Notes: generated by a model from the letters alone, not told the origin. 64,000 nucleotides of DNA from an uncultured Flavobacteriales bacterium (GCA_946480815.1 CAMLLB010000013.1:1-64000), one strand, 5' to 3'. Numbered from the stretch's first letter, positions 7,453 through 16,325 are shown. Numbers and translations: made by a program.

Positions 7453-9237
7453 ATGAAGTCTCTAAGCTATTTAAACAAATATTTATACAAATACCGCTGG
7501 CGTTTGCTGCTTGGCGTACTCTTCATTATTGCTGGGAATTACTTTGGCGCAAAAATCCCTGTTTTTGTAGGTGAATCCATGAATTTTCTTTCAGGAAAGA
7601 ACGAACTAAGTAAAGGTCAAAGCTTGTTTTGGGTCGTACTTGGACTTGCCGGACTCATCATACTTTTTAACATAATTAAGGGATTTTTCCTGTTCCTGAC
7701 GCGTCAAACACTGATCGTGATGTCACGCTACATTGAATTTGACCTGAAGAACGAAATTTTTGAAAAGTATCAGCAGCTTGATTACAACTTTTATAAAAGC
7801 AGATCGACAGGAGATCTTATGAACCGGATCTCTGAGGATGTTTCGCAGGTGCGTCAATACCTGGGACCCGGAATCATGTATACCATCAACCTGGTTGCCC
7901 TATTCCCTTTCAGTTTGTATGAAATGTTAAAGATCAATACCGAACTTGCACTTTATGCACTTGCCCCGCTTCCGGTTATGGCAACCTTGATCTATTTGGT
8001 TTCGACCCGAATGAATAAACTCAGCAAGGAAGTGCAACAGGAACAATCGCGTCTGAGCACTTTGGGGCAGGAAACATTCTCCGGAATCCGTGTGATCAAA
8101 GCGTATATCCAGGAGAAGCACGCAATGCAGAATTTTGAAGCAAGCTCAGGGTCTTATCTGAAGAAAACCATGCGCCTGGTAAGAACGAATGCCTTGTTTA
8201 TGCCAACGATTTCTTTGTTAATCGGAACAAGTACACTTCTGAGTATTTATATGGGTGGCCTTCTGACCTATCAGGGACACATTCAAACAGGAAACATCGT
8301 AACGATCATCCTTTTGATCTACAATTTAACATGGCCTTTTGCAAGTATCGGCTGGGTAACGAGTATCAATCAGCGGGCAGCGGCATCCCAGGAACGCATC
8401 AATGAATTCCTGAAAACCGAACCTGCGATCAAAAATCAAACAGAGGCTCCATTGGCACCTTTCAGTGAATTGCAGTTCAAAGACATGTCTTTCCGCTACA
8501 AACCGGATCTTCCGGACGTACTATCCGATATCAATTTCACTTTAAAACGAGGTGAAACACTGGGAATTATCGGGAAAACCGGTTCGGGGAAATCTACTCT
8601 TTTGCAACTGATTGTTCGCCAGCTGGACCCTACTTCCGGTAAAATCAGCTACAATTCGGAAGATCTGAAAACGGTTAACCTGATTGAATACAGGAAACAG
8701 CTTTCCGTTGTTCCGCAAGACGTATTCTTATTTTCAGATACAATCTACAACAACATTGCATTCGGCGCATTGAATTTTGGAGCCGTCACGCATGAGGAAA
8801 TAGTTTCCGCAGCAAAAAATGCGCACGTATTGCACAACATCGAAGCTTTTCCGGACAAGTTCGAAACGATATTGGGCGAACGTGGCGTGAATCTTTCGGG
8901 CGGACAAAAACAGCGCGTGAGTATTGCCCGTGCATTGATCCGAAAACCCGACATTTTATTACTTGACGACTGTTTATCTGCTGTTGATACGGAAACCGAA
9001 GAAATCATCCTTGGAAATCTGAAGCGATTAAACCAGGAAAACCAGACTACTTCGGTTATCGTAAGTCATCGTATTTCCAGTCTCCGAAATGCAGATTATA
9101 TTTTGGTTTTGGAGGAAGGAAGAATTGTAGAAGAAGGAAAACCGGCAGATCTGTTACAAACCAACAGTCAATACCGGGAATTGTACGACAAACAGTTGAT
9201 CGAAGAAAAATCAGAACGGGAAGCAGAAACAGAATGA
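7453..9237 (+). CDS. ABC exporter, fused membrane and ATPase domains
   Basis: 594 residues: a six-helix type IV exporter membrane domain (about 20-310) followed by an ATPase with Walker A GKTGSGKST (about 374-382), signature LSGGQKQR and Walker B LLLDD ending at residues 505-506. The position of the catalytic glutamate is Asp506 (DDCLSAVD). That substitution is typical of the degenerate half of heterodimeric exporters of the MdlA/YheI/TM287 type. No partner gene lies next to it. The substrate is unknown; lipids or drugs are usual for the family. It is transcribed alone, divergently from leuDH. Confidence 0.9.
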   Translation: MKSLSYLNKYLYKYRWRLLLGVLFIIAGNYFGAKIPVFVGESMNFLSGKNELSKGQSLFWVVLGLAGLIILFNIIKGFFLFLTRQTLIVMSRYIEFDLKNEIFEKYQQLDYNFYKSRSTGDLMNRISEDVSQVRQYLGPGIMYTINLVALFPFSLYEMLKINTELALYALAPLPVMATLIYLVSTRMNKLSKEVQQEQSRLSTLGQETFSGIRVIKAYIQEKHAMQNFEASSGSYLKKTMRLVRTNALFMPTISLLIGTSTLLSIYMGGLLTYQGHIQTGNIVTIILLIYNLTWPFASIGWVTSINQRAAASQERINEFLKTEPAIKNQTEAPLAPFSELQFKDMSFRYKPDLPDVLSDINFTLKRGETLGIIGKTGSGKSTLLQLIVRQLDPTSGKISYNSEDLKTVNLIEYRKQLSVVPQDVFLFSDTIYNNIAFGALNFGAVTHEEIVSAAKNAHVLHNIEAFPDKFETILGERGVNLSGGQKQRVSIARALIRKPDILLLDDCLSAVDTETEEIILGNLKRLNQENQTTSVIVSHRISSLRNADYILVLEEGRIVEEGKPADLLQTNSQYRELYDKQLIEEKSEREAETE

Positions 9238-9302
9238 TTTTCAGAAAGAGAAACAGAGAGAGAATGAAAATGAGGACTGCTTAATTCCCCTCATTCTTTT
9301 TC

Positions 9303-10013
9303 TCATTCCTTTTCAGGGTGCAGCAATAAATAATGCTCCAGTTTATCTTTGATAAAAGTGATCAATTCAATATCCGTAGCTGTTTTCAGGAAGTTTTCAT
9401 CCATATTCATAAAACGAATGAAATCGATAAAATCCTCGTTGTTCAACTTGATAATATCGTACGATACATACAATCTCAGCAATTCCTGAACAATCTCTTC
9501 TTTTGAATCTTCGTATTCTTTTTTAGCCACTAAAGCTTTGGACTGCTCTCTCTTTGAAAAACGTTGGTACAAAGCTGTAATCGGGCTTTGGAAAGCTTCA
9601 ATACCGGTAATCGTACGTGTTTCTCTTAACGCCAAAGCTGCACGTTCTTCCTTGATCTCCTGGATGGATTTCAACGGCTTAATGACAACTTCATCAATCT
9701 GACGTGCTTTTCGCTCTACTGCAGCGTACACTTCAAAACGACACGAAGAATCTCCTTTCACCCGAAATCCGTAACGCTCGTAACCTTTAATCGATAAAAT
9801 AATAGAATCGTTATTGCTTACATAAACCCCAAAAGTTCCATCCGGCTGACCAAAAACACCTTTCCCGGTAGAAGTATTCACCACCATTAAATTCAGAAAG
9901 GCATGTTTAGTAAGAGTATCTTCAACTTTCCCTTTCAACCAAACTTTCGTACATGGTTCCTGGGCAAAAGCATTACCGGATAGGATCAATAAGATTAAAG
10001 CAATCAGTTTCAT
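9303..10013 (-). CDS. Exported protein with carboxypeptidase-regulatory-like domain
   Basis: 236 residues with a signal peptide (residues 1-17, ending AFAQ). Residues about 25-100 look like a CarboxypepD_reg-like beta-sandwich (LKGKVEDTLTKHAFLNLMVVN...). The C-terminal half is helical and charged. Such proteins are common in Bacteroidota envelopes, often of unknown role. It converges with the ABC exporter gene. Its ATG is preceded by TATTTTCG, the same near-consensus -7 sequence as the vWA gene. Confidence 0.7.
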   Translation of the reverse strand: MKLIALILLILSGNAFAQEPCTKVWLKGKVEDTLTKHAFLNLMVVNTSTGKGVFGQPDGTFGVYVSNNDSIILSIKGYERYGFRVKGDSSCRFEVYAAVERKARQIDEVVIKPLKSIQEIKEERAALALRETRTITGIEAFQSPITALYQRFSKREQSKALVAKKEYEDSKEEIVQELLRLYVSYDIIKLNNEDFIDFIRFMNMDENFLKTATDIELITFIKDKLEHYLLLHPEKE

Positions 10014-10081
10014 GAAACGAAAATATCACTTTTTTCTGCGCTTTCATTTCTGTTAACGATTATTTAGAGTTTCAAAGCAGG

Positions 10082-10185
10082 CTTCGACTCCGCTCCATCG
10101 GCCGCCAAAGGCTCACCGTAGGCAGCCTCCTTTACAGTAAAACAATCGCTATTCGGAACGGTGACTGAGCGTAGTCGAAGTCACC
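10082..10185. repeat. REP-like pair with CTTCGACT / AGTCGAAG arms
   Basis: CTTCGACTCCGCTC at 10082-10095 and GAGCGTAGTCGAAG at 10167-10180 are inverted copies with one mismatch, about 70 bp apart. The right copy is itself flanked by GGTGAC and GTCACC, which can pair. Related elements occur at 28746-28772, 44749-44807 and 55844-55892. The rest of the 280-bp gap upstream of mnmA shows no gene. Confidence 0.65.
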
Positions 10186-10281
10186 ACCAATACATACAAA
10201 TGTAACTTTAATTAATTCACTTTTGTAACTGTTAATTTTTCGAAAGAACAGGAATTTTCAAAAGTTCGTTTCAAAAGTTCG

Positions 10282-10289
10282 TAAATTTG
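10282..10289 (+). promoter_or_regulatory. TAnnTTTG element immediately before mnmA
   Basis: TAAATTTG ends only 4 bases before the ATG at 10294. If used, transcription would start at or just after the start codon, implying a nearly leaderless mRNA. No TTTG -33 box was seen at the optimal distance. Confidence 0.5.
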
Positions 10290-10293
10290 CAGC

Positions 10294-11472
10294 ATGAAAA
10301 GAGTGGTTGTCGGATTATCCGGCGGTGTAGATTCAAGTGTTACAGCACATTTATTGCAACAGGAAGGTTACGAAGTAATCGGATTATTCATGCGTAACTG
10401 GCACGATGAAACCGTTACGCTTTCCAACGACTGTCCATGGATCGACGATAGCAACGACGCTCTTTTGGTAGCCGAACACCTTGGAATCCCTTTTCAGGTG
10501 CTGGATCTTAGCAAAGAATACAAAGAACGCATTGTAGACTATATGTTTGCCGAATATGAAGCCGGAAGGACACCCAATCCGGATGTACTATGCAACCGCG
10601 AAATTAAGTTTGATGTATTCTTAAAGGCCGCAATGGAATTGGGAGCTGATTATGTTGCCACAGGCCATTACTGCAGAAAAACAACCACAGAAGACGGTGT
10701 TCATCACTTGCTTGCAGGATTAGACCCCAACAAGGATCAATCCTACTTCCTGTGCCAGTTATCACAAGAACAACTTTCTAAAGCACTCTTCCCGATCGGA
10801 AACCTTCAAAAATCAGAAGTACGGGCAATCGCCAAAGAAATCGGGCTGGTTACTGCTGAAAAGAAAGACTCTCAGGGATTGTGTTTTGTAGGAAAAATCT
10901 CACTTCCGGAATTTCTTCAACAAAAACTTGAGGTTAAATACGGCAAAATAATTGAAATCAATGAATTAGATAATCAATTCATTGACTATTCAAACATTCC
11001 GGTTGACTTAGATCACGTAGTTGAATTAAGCAAAGAATTCATTTATTCCCCGGGAATGGGACTGGAAGTTGAAAAACACATCGGAGCTCATTATTACACG
11101 ATCGGACAACGAAAAGGACTTCACATAGGCGGAAGACCCAACCCCTCGTTTGTAATCGGCATAGACACCGAAACGAATACCGTTTACTCCGGACAAAAAG
11201 ACGATCACCCGGGACTTAACAAATGGGCACTAAAGATCGAGACAAACGAAATGCATTGGATCAATCCGAATTTCTCCATGAACATTGGAGACGTGAAGGA
11301 ATTTGATATACGGATCAGATACCGCCAGACATTGCAAAAAGGAACTTTAACGCGTTTAGAAGACGGATTCTACATCCTGTTTAATAAAAAGCAGCGCGGA
11401 ATTGCCCCGGGACAATTTGCAGCCCTTTATTTACAAGAGGAATTAGTAGGTTCAGGGATCATTTCTCATTAG
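10294..11472 (+). CDS. mnmA: tRNA-specific 2-thiouridylase MnmA
   Basis: 392 residues. It adds sulphur to the wobble uridine U34 of Lys, Glu and Gln tRNAs. Visible are the N-type ATP pyrophosphatase loop SGGVDSS (9-15), the catalytic Cys100 in [12 protein letters not shown], and the persulphide-forming Cys197 in [10 protein letters not shown]. The tRNA-binding and C-terminal barrel regions follow ([14 protein letters not shown]). Length is normal. Its last 14 bases overlap the end of the convergent XRE gene. Confidence 0.95.
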   Translation: MKRVVVGLSGGVDSSVTAHLLQQEGYEVIGLFMRNWHDETVTLSNDCPWIDDSNDALLVAEHLGIPFQVLDLSKEYKERIVDYMFAEYEAGRTPNPDVLCNREIKFDVFLKAAMELGADYVATGHYCRKTTTEDGVHHLLAGLDPNKDQSYFLCQLSQEQLSKALFPIGNLQKSEVRAIAKEIGLVTAEKKDSQGLCFVGKISLPEFLQQKLEVKYGKIIEINELDNQFIDYSNIPVDLDHVVELSKEFIYSPGMGLEVEKHIGAHYYTIGQRKGLHIGGRPNPSFVIGIDTETNTVYSGQKDDHPGLNKWALKIETNEMHWINPNFSMNIGDVKEFDIRIRYRQTLQKGTLTRLEDGFYILFNKKQRGIAPGQFAALYLQEELVGSGIISH

Positions 11473-11836
11473 GAAGAAAGACATCAAACGTAAAATCCTC
11501 GTAAAACACAAGGGTTTTAACGATTTTCTTATCAGAACCGGTCTTAACCTTATTTTCAGCAGCAATGGAACTTTCGGTGACTTTAACCGGTGATTGAGTA
11601 TGTTTTTGCTCAAGATTATCCACCCCTTTCTTCTCTTGCTTACCAGTAAAGAGCCATTCAGCAGAAACACGTGGAAAAGCGAGCAATAATTTTTCAATAA
11701 AGTCAAAGCTTGGCTTGTTCCGCCCACTCAGAACATGGCTCACATTCGATCTTTGTACACCGATCTTATCTGCAAAAGATCCTGCATTCAATTTATGCGA
11801 ATCCATGATCATTCGTAAACGGTCTTTTATTTCCAT
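11459..11836 (-). CDS. XRE-family helix-turn-helix regulator
   Basis: 125 residues. The N-terminal ~65 residues form a Cro/CI-type helix-turn-helix ([34 protein letters not shown]), followed by a low-complexity linker and a short C-terminal tail ending FLPNEK. TACATTTG at 11841-11848, five bases from the ATG, fits the -7 consensus, so the transcript would be nearly leaderless. It overlaps the mnmA stop by 14 bp tail to tail. The target is unknown; autoregulation is only a guess. Confidence 0.85.
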   Translation of the reverse strand: MEIKDRLRMIMDSHKLNAGSFADKIGVQRSNVSHVLSGRNKPSFDFIEKLLLAFPRVSAEWLFTGKQEKKGVDNLEQKHTQSPVKVTESSIAAENKVKTGSDKKIVKTLVFYEDFTFDVFLPNEK

Positions 11837-11840
11837 GTCA

Positions 11841-11848
11841 CAAATGTA
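11841..11848 (-). promoter_or_regulatory. TAnnTTTG element of the XRE gene
   Basis: Read on the minus strand, TACATTTG fits the consensus and lies five bases upstream of the ATG at 11836. Confidence 0.45.
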
Positions 11849-11906
11849 TCATTTAATAATCACAATTCTATATTTCCATAAATTCACATTTGTAACAATA
11901 CTAAAC

Positions 11907-11936
11907 AAAAAAAGCCCCGGCATTTATCGCCGGGGC
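11907..11936 (-). terminator. Rho-independent terminator
   Basis: GCCCCGGC at 11914-11921 pairs with GCCGGGGC at 11929-11936 around a 7-base loop. On the minus strand the hairpin is followed by a run of T residues (11907-11913), as expected for the gene ending at 11961. Confidence 0.85.
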
Positions 11937-11960
11937 CTTTCTAATCTATATTTGAACGTA

Positions 11961-12188
11961 TTAATTTATACCATATCCAAAGAAAAGCATACTGTTTTTA
12001 ACCTGCGGCAGATTTGGTCCAAATGTAACCAAGTCCATTAATTGAGCAACTTCAACAATACTCAAGTTACTATTCTTACCCATTGCCTTGTGACGCTCTA
12101 ATTTTGTTTTGGCAAGGCTTACTGCGTTATTAATCATTGTGCTTTCCATATTATATAAAACTTTAAATGCGATGCTGTTTTGACCCAT
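11961..12188 (-). CDS. Small hypothetical protein
   Basis: 75 residues from ATG at 12188, or 62 if translation begins at the internal ATG at 12149 (MESTMINN). It is predicted soluble and mostly helical, with no family that I recognise. Support for it being real is the strong terminator 25 bp after its stop and its position as an isolated unit between the XRE regulator and the DnaJ block. It is followed upstream by a very A/T-rich gap (12189-12340) with no other feature. Confidence 0.55.
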   Translation of the reverse strand: MGQNSIAFKVLYNMESTMINNAVSLAKTKLERHKAMGKNSNLSIVEVAQLMDLVTFGPNLPQVKNSMLFFGYGIN

Positions 12189-12340
12189 TTACGCCACAGT
12201 TCTATATTAGGTTACAAATCCAATCAAAAAAAATGAAAAAAAATTGAAATTGATTTAACAAGCAGTTCTCATAACAATAAATAAATCATTAAAAAACAAT
12301 TATTTACAATTAAAAGCACATTTGTAAAGATTTTTCAGAA

Positions 12341-13117
12341 TTAATTTGAAATTAACTCTTCATAAGCATCCTGGATCTCCAAAAATCGTTGTGAACGCTC
12401 TTCCCTTTCCGATTCATCCATATCCAGATTACTATCCGGATGGTATCTCTTTGCTAGTCTGCGGTAACTCTTCTTAATCTCTTCTTCGGTTGCCGACGGA
12501 CCCAAATCCAAAATCGCCAAAGCCATACTTCTGCGCGTTCTCACATTTGCAATCGTATGCAAACGCTCATTGCCTGCAGAAGAACCAAAAATCCGTTTAC
12601 GGTGTTCAATCACCCGTTTCTCGATATACTTCGACTGAACACCTATTAATTCCCCCAAACGAACCAGAGCTGTGAATTCACGATCAATCATATCTTCATC
12701 CACGAATACCAAATCAATCAGGAAATCAATCAAATCCGCACGCTCCTGAGCCTCATGCATCTTTTGAACCACCCAATTAGCGACACTTCGCACATGGATC
12801 GACGTTTCCTCAACCAACTCCAGTTCATTTGCAATAATCAAGGAATCAATATTAAATTTTTGATTTATATAAACAACTATAAATGATTGTTTTTCAAATG
12901 ATTTAACTGCATTTTTACGCATCATCCAAGCCGCCAGTAAAAGATAGATCTGGAAAATCATTTTCTCCGTCTTTTTACCGGATGGAGGTTGAAAACTTCG
13001 CTTCAGGATTAATTCAGTGCTTATTTTTCGTTCATTCGAGTCCTTGACCTGGCGTTTAATCAACACCAAAATCACGATCATAAAAACCACTCCGAATACA
13101 ATCCCAAGAATAATCAT
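12341..13117 (-). CDS. DjlA-like membrane J protein 1
   Basis: 258 residues: an N-terminal membrane helix (about 2-20), a central helical TerB-like region (about 115-175) and a C-terminal J domain with HPD at 226-228 (RLAKRYHPDSN). This is the domain order of type III J proteins such as DjlA, which recruit and stimulate DnaK at the membrane. It is the last of four related J-protein genes on this strand, one base after the next gene. The TerB part is the most divergent of the four: the acidic motif reads FVDEDMIDRE. No dnaK or grpE is nearby. Confidence 0.85.
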   Translation of the reverse strand: MIILGIVFGVVFMIVILVLIKRQVKDSNERKISTELILKRSFQPPSGKKTEKMIFQIYLLLAAWMMRKNAVKSFEKQSFIVVYINQKFNIDSLIIANELELVEETSIHVRSVANWVVQKMHEAQERADLIDFLIDLVFVDEDMIDREFTALVRLGELIGVQSKYIEKRVIEHRKRIFGSSAGNERLHTIANVRTRRSMALAILDLGPSATEEEIKKSYRRLAKRYHPDSNLDMDESEREERSQRFLEIQDAYEELISN

Positions 13118-13118
13118 A

Positions 13119-13928
13119 TCATGAATTTACAATGGTTTCATAAGCTGTCTGAATTTCACGGAATTTTTCACTCATTTGCTTTTGAATTTCCGGGGATTCA
13201 TGCATAAAACGATCCGGATGGGTTAATTTAACCAATCTTCTATAAGTAGATTTCACCTCTTCCAGTGATGCAGTTTTATCCAATCCCAACACTTCATAAA
13301 AGAAATCCAGTCGGGAATAATTGGTTTCGTGACAGTAATTCCGCTCGTTCTCCCGAGTCAGTTTTTCCCTGTAAACAGGCTCAAAGTCCATAATATCCAA
13401 ATTCAACTTAGACATCAGGATCAACAAATGACGCTGTTCATCGGTATTAATTCCACCATCATATGCAGCAACACCCGCTAAAAAATTAATCAGTTTAAGT
13501 TTCCATTCTTTTGACAAGTGCTTATTGGACCAGGAAGCCAGTGAATCAATCTTCACCACATGGTTTAATGAATACTGATACGAATCAATAGCCTGATAGT
13601 AAATAGCCGGGAAATGCTTCATTAAATACCGATCTATATAGGCGAATTTCATGTAATGATTATCCAAATCCCTGCGAACAATTGCAGCAGAAGCAGCAAT
13701 AAACAATTCGAACATATTTTCTTCGGTCGGTTTGTAACTTTTCGGAATAATTCCCTCGTCCCAATCCGCCTCTCCCCGAGTCATTACTTTAATGTAAATC
13801 AGGTAAGCAAAGGCCCCTCCGAACATAAGAGCAACAATAATTGCGGTCCAGAAACGCTCTTCCGGCGACATTCTTGCAACACCGCCAAAACGCAACAAAA
13901 AGCTATTCACATGTAGTATTACCTGCAT
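13119..13928 (-). CDS. DjlA-like membrane J protein 2
   Basis: 269 residues: a membrane helix (about 27-46), a TerB-like domain with AAYDGGINTDEQ near 154-165, and a C-terminal J domain with HPD at 237-239 (VKLTHPDRFM). The likely role is a membrane-tethered co-chaperone for DnaK. Its ATG begins immediately after the stop of the DUF3820 gene (TAA then ATG with no gap). A later start at MSPEER, residue 20, would also keep the membrane helix. It is the copy paired with an intact DUF3820 gene in the duplicated unit. Confidence 0.85.
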   Translation of the reverse strand: MQVILHVNSFLLRFGGVARMSPEERFWTAIIVALMFGGAFAYLIYIKVMTRGEADWDEGIIPKSYKPTEENMFELFIAASAAIVRRDLDNHYMKFAYIDRYLMKHFPAIYYQAIDSYQYSLNHVVKIDSLASWSNKHLSKEWKLKLINFLAGVAAYDGGINTDEQRHLLILMSKLNLDIMDFEPVYREKLTRENERNYCHETNYSRLDFFYEVLGLDKTASLEEVKSTYRRLVKLTHPDRFMHESPEIQKQMSEKFREIQTAYETIVNS

Positions 13929-14141
13929 TTATTTAGGCATTAAAGGATAAATCAGGTGTTCCAGACCATTCAATTTGATCTCATAGATCAATTCCAATTG
14001 CTGCCCCAATTTTCCTGCAGGAAAGCCATTTTGTTTAAACCAAACAAGGTAATTTTCAGGCAAATGGATTAAATACCGGTCTTTGTATTTGCCAAATGGC
14101 ATTTTAGCTTTGGCCAACGACACTAATTGATGCTCGTCCAT
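13929..14141 (-). CDS. DUF3820 family protein
   Basis: 70 residues with the family core MPFGKYKDRYLIHLPENYLV and WFKQNGFPAGKLGQQLELIY. It is a small cytoplasmic protein of unknown function, sometimes labelled a putative quorum-sensing-regulated virulence factor. It sits between two DjlA-like genes and directly abuts J protein 2. A 19-codon internally deleted copy of the same gene lies at 15045-15104, and the sequence upstream of this gene (14151-14190) is a leftover kinase tail, so the gene belongs to a duplicated unit. Confidence 0.88.
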   Translation of the reverse strand: MDEHQLVSLAKAKMPFGKYKDRYLIHLPENYLVWFKQNGFPAGKLGQQLELIYEIKLNGLEHLIYPLMPK

Positions 14142-14150
14142 TCGGTGAAT

Positions 14151-14190
14151 TTAACTCAAATTAGCCAGATCAAAAACATATTTGGGGTCG
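14151..14190 (-). pseudogene. Orphan 3' tail of a histidine-kinase gene
   Basis: Read on the minus strand this gap encodes FDPKYVFDLANLS then stop. The intact kinase gene at 15114-16325 ends GTKYVFDLANLS then stop. Similarity continues without a break through the following gap into the DUF3820 start, matching 15062-15150. It is a remnant left by tandem duplication and is not expected to be translated. Confidence 0.85.
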
Positions 14191-14193
14191 AAA

Positions 14194-15033
14194 TCAATTA
14201 CACAATTTAAGCAACTCTTCATAATGCAATTGCAATTCCTGGAATTTTACCTCCAACTCCTTACGTTCTTCAGGAGACGCATCCGGGTGGCGATCAGGAT
14301 GGTACTTTTTCACCAATCCGCGGTATTTTAAACGAAGTTTATCTTCATCCAATCCATCTTTTTGCATTTCAAAATAAACCAGGGACTTTTCCACCAAACT
14401 CTCCTGATAATAACTTCCGGAATCGTTTGTTTTACTCCTGCGTTCATTCCTTCTTGTGTAGGTCTCGTTAATATCCTCCATCAAAACCAACCATTCCCGA
14501 TGCACCAAAGCAAAAGCGTCGATAATCCGTATCAATTCTACTTTTTCATGGGAACCCACCACTCCGTCCTGAGCCGCCATGTGAATCAGGAAACGAACCA
14601 CGTCTTTCCTTTGGTCCTCTTGCTGAAAACGGTTGAGCCACCGCACAATGGACTCAGAACGATAGACATCGCTATAAGCCATTTTGAGCGATTCATTGAA
14701 GGAACTATTATTTTCCGGATACAGGTAAATGATGTATTCCTTCAGGTAAATACACTTTTCCTTAAAACAATCCGGATTCGTCCGCAATACATTCATACTC
14801 AGCAAAACCAGCGCATCAATATGATTATACGGGTTGAACTTTGTCTTAAACCGAAACTCCTTTCGCAGTTTGGAAATGACATAACGGATCAGCCAATACG
14901 TTGGAGCAGCCACTATGATTGCAGTGATTGACAAACCAACGATCGTCTCGATCATTTTTTGCCTGTAGTATTCTTCTTCCGCTAGTTTTTGTGCTTGGGC
15001 AGACGAAATTTCGAGCACTAAGAAAAAATTCAT
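14194..15033 (-). CDS. DjlA-like membrane J protein 3
   Basis: 279 residues: a short periplasmic N-terminus, a membrane helix (about 29-50), a TerB-like domain with the typical acidic AAQDGVVGSHEK (153-164), a charged linker and a C-terminal J domain with HPD at 245-247 (VKKYHPDRHP). It is predicted to be a membrane-anchored DnaK co-chaperone. It follows the kinase gene with only a degenerate DUF3820 remnant between them, and is followed by the orphan kinase tail, so it is one half of the duplicated kinase-DUF3820-J protein unit. Confidence 0.87.
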   Translation of the reverse strand: MNFFLVLEISSAQAQKLAEEEYYRQKMIETIVGLSITAIIVAAPTYWLIRYVISKLRKEFRFKTKFNPYNHIDALVLLSMNVLRTNPDCFKEKCIYLKEYIIYLYPENNSSFNESLKMAYSDVYRSESIVRWLNRFQQEDQRKDVVRFLIHMAAQDGVVGSHEKVELIRIIDAFALVHREWLVLMEDINETYTRRNERRSKTNDSGSYYQESLVEKSLVYFEMQKDGLDEDKLRLKYRGLVKKYHPDRHPDASPEERKELEVKFQELQLHYEELLKLCN

Positions 15034-15044
15034 GTTGTCTTGAT

Positions 15045-15104
15045 TTATTTAGGTGTTTGATGGTATTTAGCTTTGGTCAGCCACACTAATTGGTATTCAT
15101 TCAT
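15045..15104 (-). pseudogene. Internally deleted DUF3820 remnant
   Basis: Twenty codons read MNEYQLVWLTKAKYHQTPK then stop. The first 14 residues align with MDEHQLVSLAKAKM of the intact gene (13929-14141), and the CCTAAATAAAT at the end matches that gene's 3' end, so about 50 codons were lost from the middle. It lies 9 bp after the kinase stop. It could still be translated as a peptide, but I treat it as a relic. Confidence 0.82.
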
Positions 15105-15113
15105 GCTGTAAAT

Positions 15114-16325
15114 TTAGCTCAAATTGGCCAGATCAAAGACATATTTCGTTCCTGAACCGGTGGTCTCCAGGGTAAAATCACCTTCCAATTGTTCCGACAT
15201 TGCCTGAATAATCTCTGTTCCGAAGGAAGCAACGGAACCTTCCGCCCAGGAACCATTATCCGTGTAAACAAGCAGGAAACGATTGGATTTATTCGCTTCA
15301 TTTTCACTCAAACTAATCGAAATTTTCGGAAAAACCTGTTCCTGGAAAGCGTGTTTCAGGGAGTTCAGCAATAATTCATTGATTAAAAGTGCAAGCGGAA
15401 CAATACTCTTTGATTTCATGTCTTCCACCTCCACAGTAATAATAAATTCAGGCCTTTTAGAAATCGAATAGTTCAATACCAGGCTGTCAACCAGGGATTT
15501 CAGGTATTTCTCCATGTCAAATTTGGATAACGAGCCCGATTGGTACATTTTCTCATGAATAATCGCCATTGCCGTCACGCGATCAATTGCTTCCTGGTAA
15601 GAGCCGCTACCATGTTCTTCATCCAGATTGTTTGCCTGCAAACGAAGCAAGCTCGTTATAATCTGTAAGTTGTTCTTCACCCGGTGATGAATCTCACGCA
15701 ACATCACCTCCATTTCAGAATTCTGTTTGGAAATCACTTTATACTGAGTGGAAAGTTTTTGATTATTCTCCATCAACTCAATCCGGGAATAATTAGTCGT
15801 TAAAATATACAGGTTTAAAATGTATCCTATTGCAAAGCCAACAATGGAATACTCCAGGATAAAGGTTGTTATGTCATTCCCTGAAAAATATTCAACCGAG
15901 ACAATGTTCTTTTCATGTAAATAAACCAGGTAGTAAAACAACACCAGGAAATGAGCAACTAAAATCGAAATTCCCCACTTCTTCCCCAATACAAAGAATG
16001 TAAACATAATATTGACGATCATCCACATCGGTGTGAGGTAATGTGTTGCATGTAACCAAAGAAAAGCCCCTGAAACGATGCAAAAAGTCAAAATGGAACA
16101 AATAGCACCAACGAGTTTATAATTTTTCGTGACGTGAATAACAATCAGTCCGACAACGCACATTCCTACCGCAAAGAAATTAGGGGTTGCACTGAAATGC
16201 TCGTTTGACAGATTGACGACCGTTACAATGGACATCAAACCGGCAAAAAAGTACAATAAATGCAATACAAGCCGGTATTTCATTTTTTCATGAAACTCCA
16301 ACCAGTTAGTGTTCAGTTTGTCCAT
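15114..16325 (-). CDS. Six-TM sensor histidine kinase, HisKA_2 type
   Basis: 403 residues: six hydrophobic segments (about 20-40, 50-66, 71-92, 98-113, 118-136 and 156-176) without a large periplasmic sensor domain, a short coiled linker, then a HisKA_2 dimerisation domain with the His213-His214 pair in EIHHRVKNNLQ. The HATPase domain has the N-box LLINELLLNSLKHAF and glycine loop TGSGTKYVF. No response regulator is adjacent, which is common for HisKA_2 kinases in Bacteroidota. It is embedded in the J-protein block, so it may sense envelope or protein-folding state; that is an inference. Confidence 0.9.
   Translation of the reverse strand: MDKLNTNWLEFHEKMKYRLVLHLLYFFAGLMSIVTVVNLSNEHFSATPNFFAVGMCVVGLIVIHVTKNYKLVGAICSILTFCIVSGAFLWLHATHYLTPMWMIVNIMFTFFVLGKKWGISILVAHFLVLFYYLVYLHEKNIVSVEYFSGNDITTFILEYSIVGFAIGYILNLYILTTNYSRIELMENNQKLSTQYKVISKQNSEMEVMLREIHHRVKNNLQIITSLLRLQANNLDEEHGSGSYQEAIDRVTAMAIIHEKMYQSGSLSKFDMEKYLKSLVDSLVLNYSISKRPEFIITVEVEDMKSKSIVPLALLINELLLNSLKHAFQEQVFPKISISLSENEANKSNRFLLVYTDNGSWAEGSVASFGTEIIQAMSEQLEGDFTLETTGSGTKYVFDLANLS

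Noticed and set aside
14362..14931. Long plus-strand reading frame opposite J protein 3
   Set aside because: It lies entirely antisense to a gene with clear TerB and J domains; its translation shows no family pattern.
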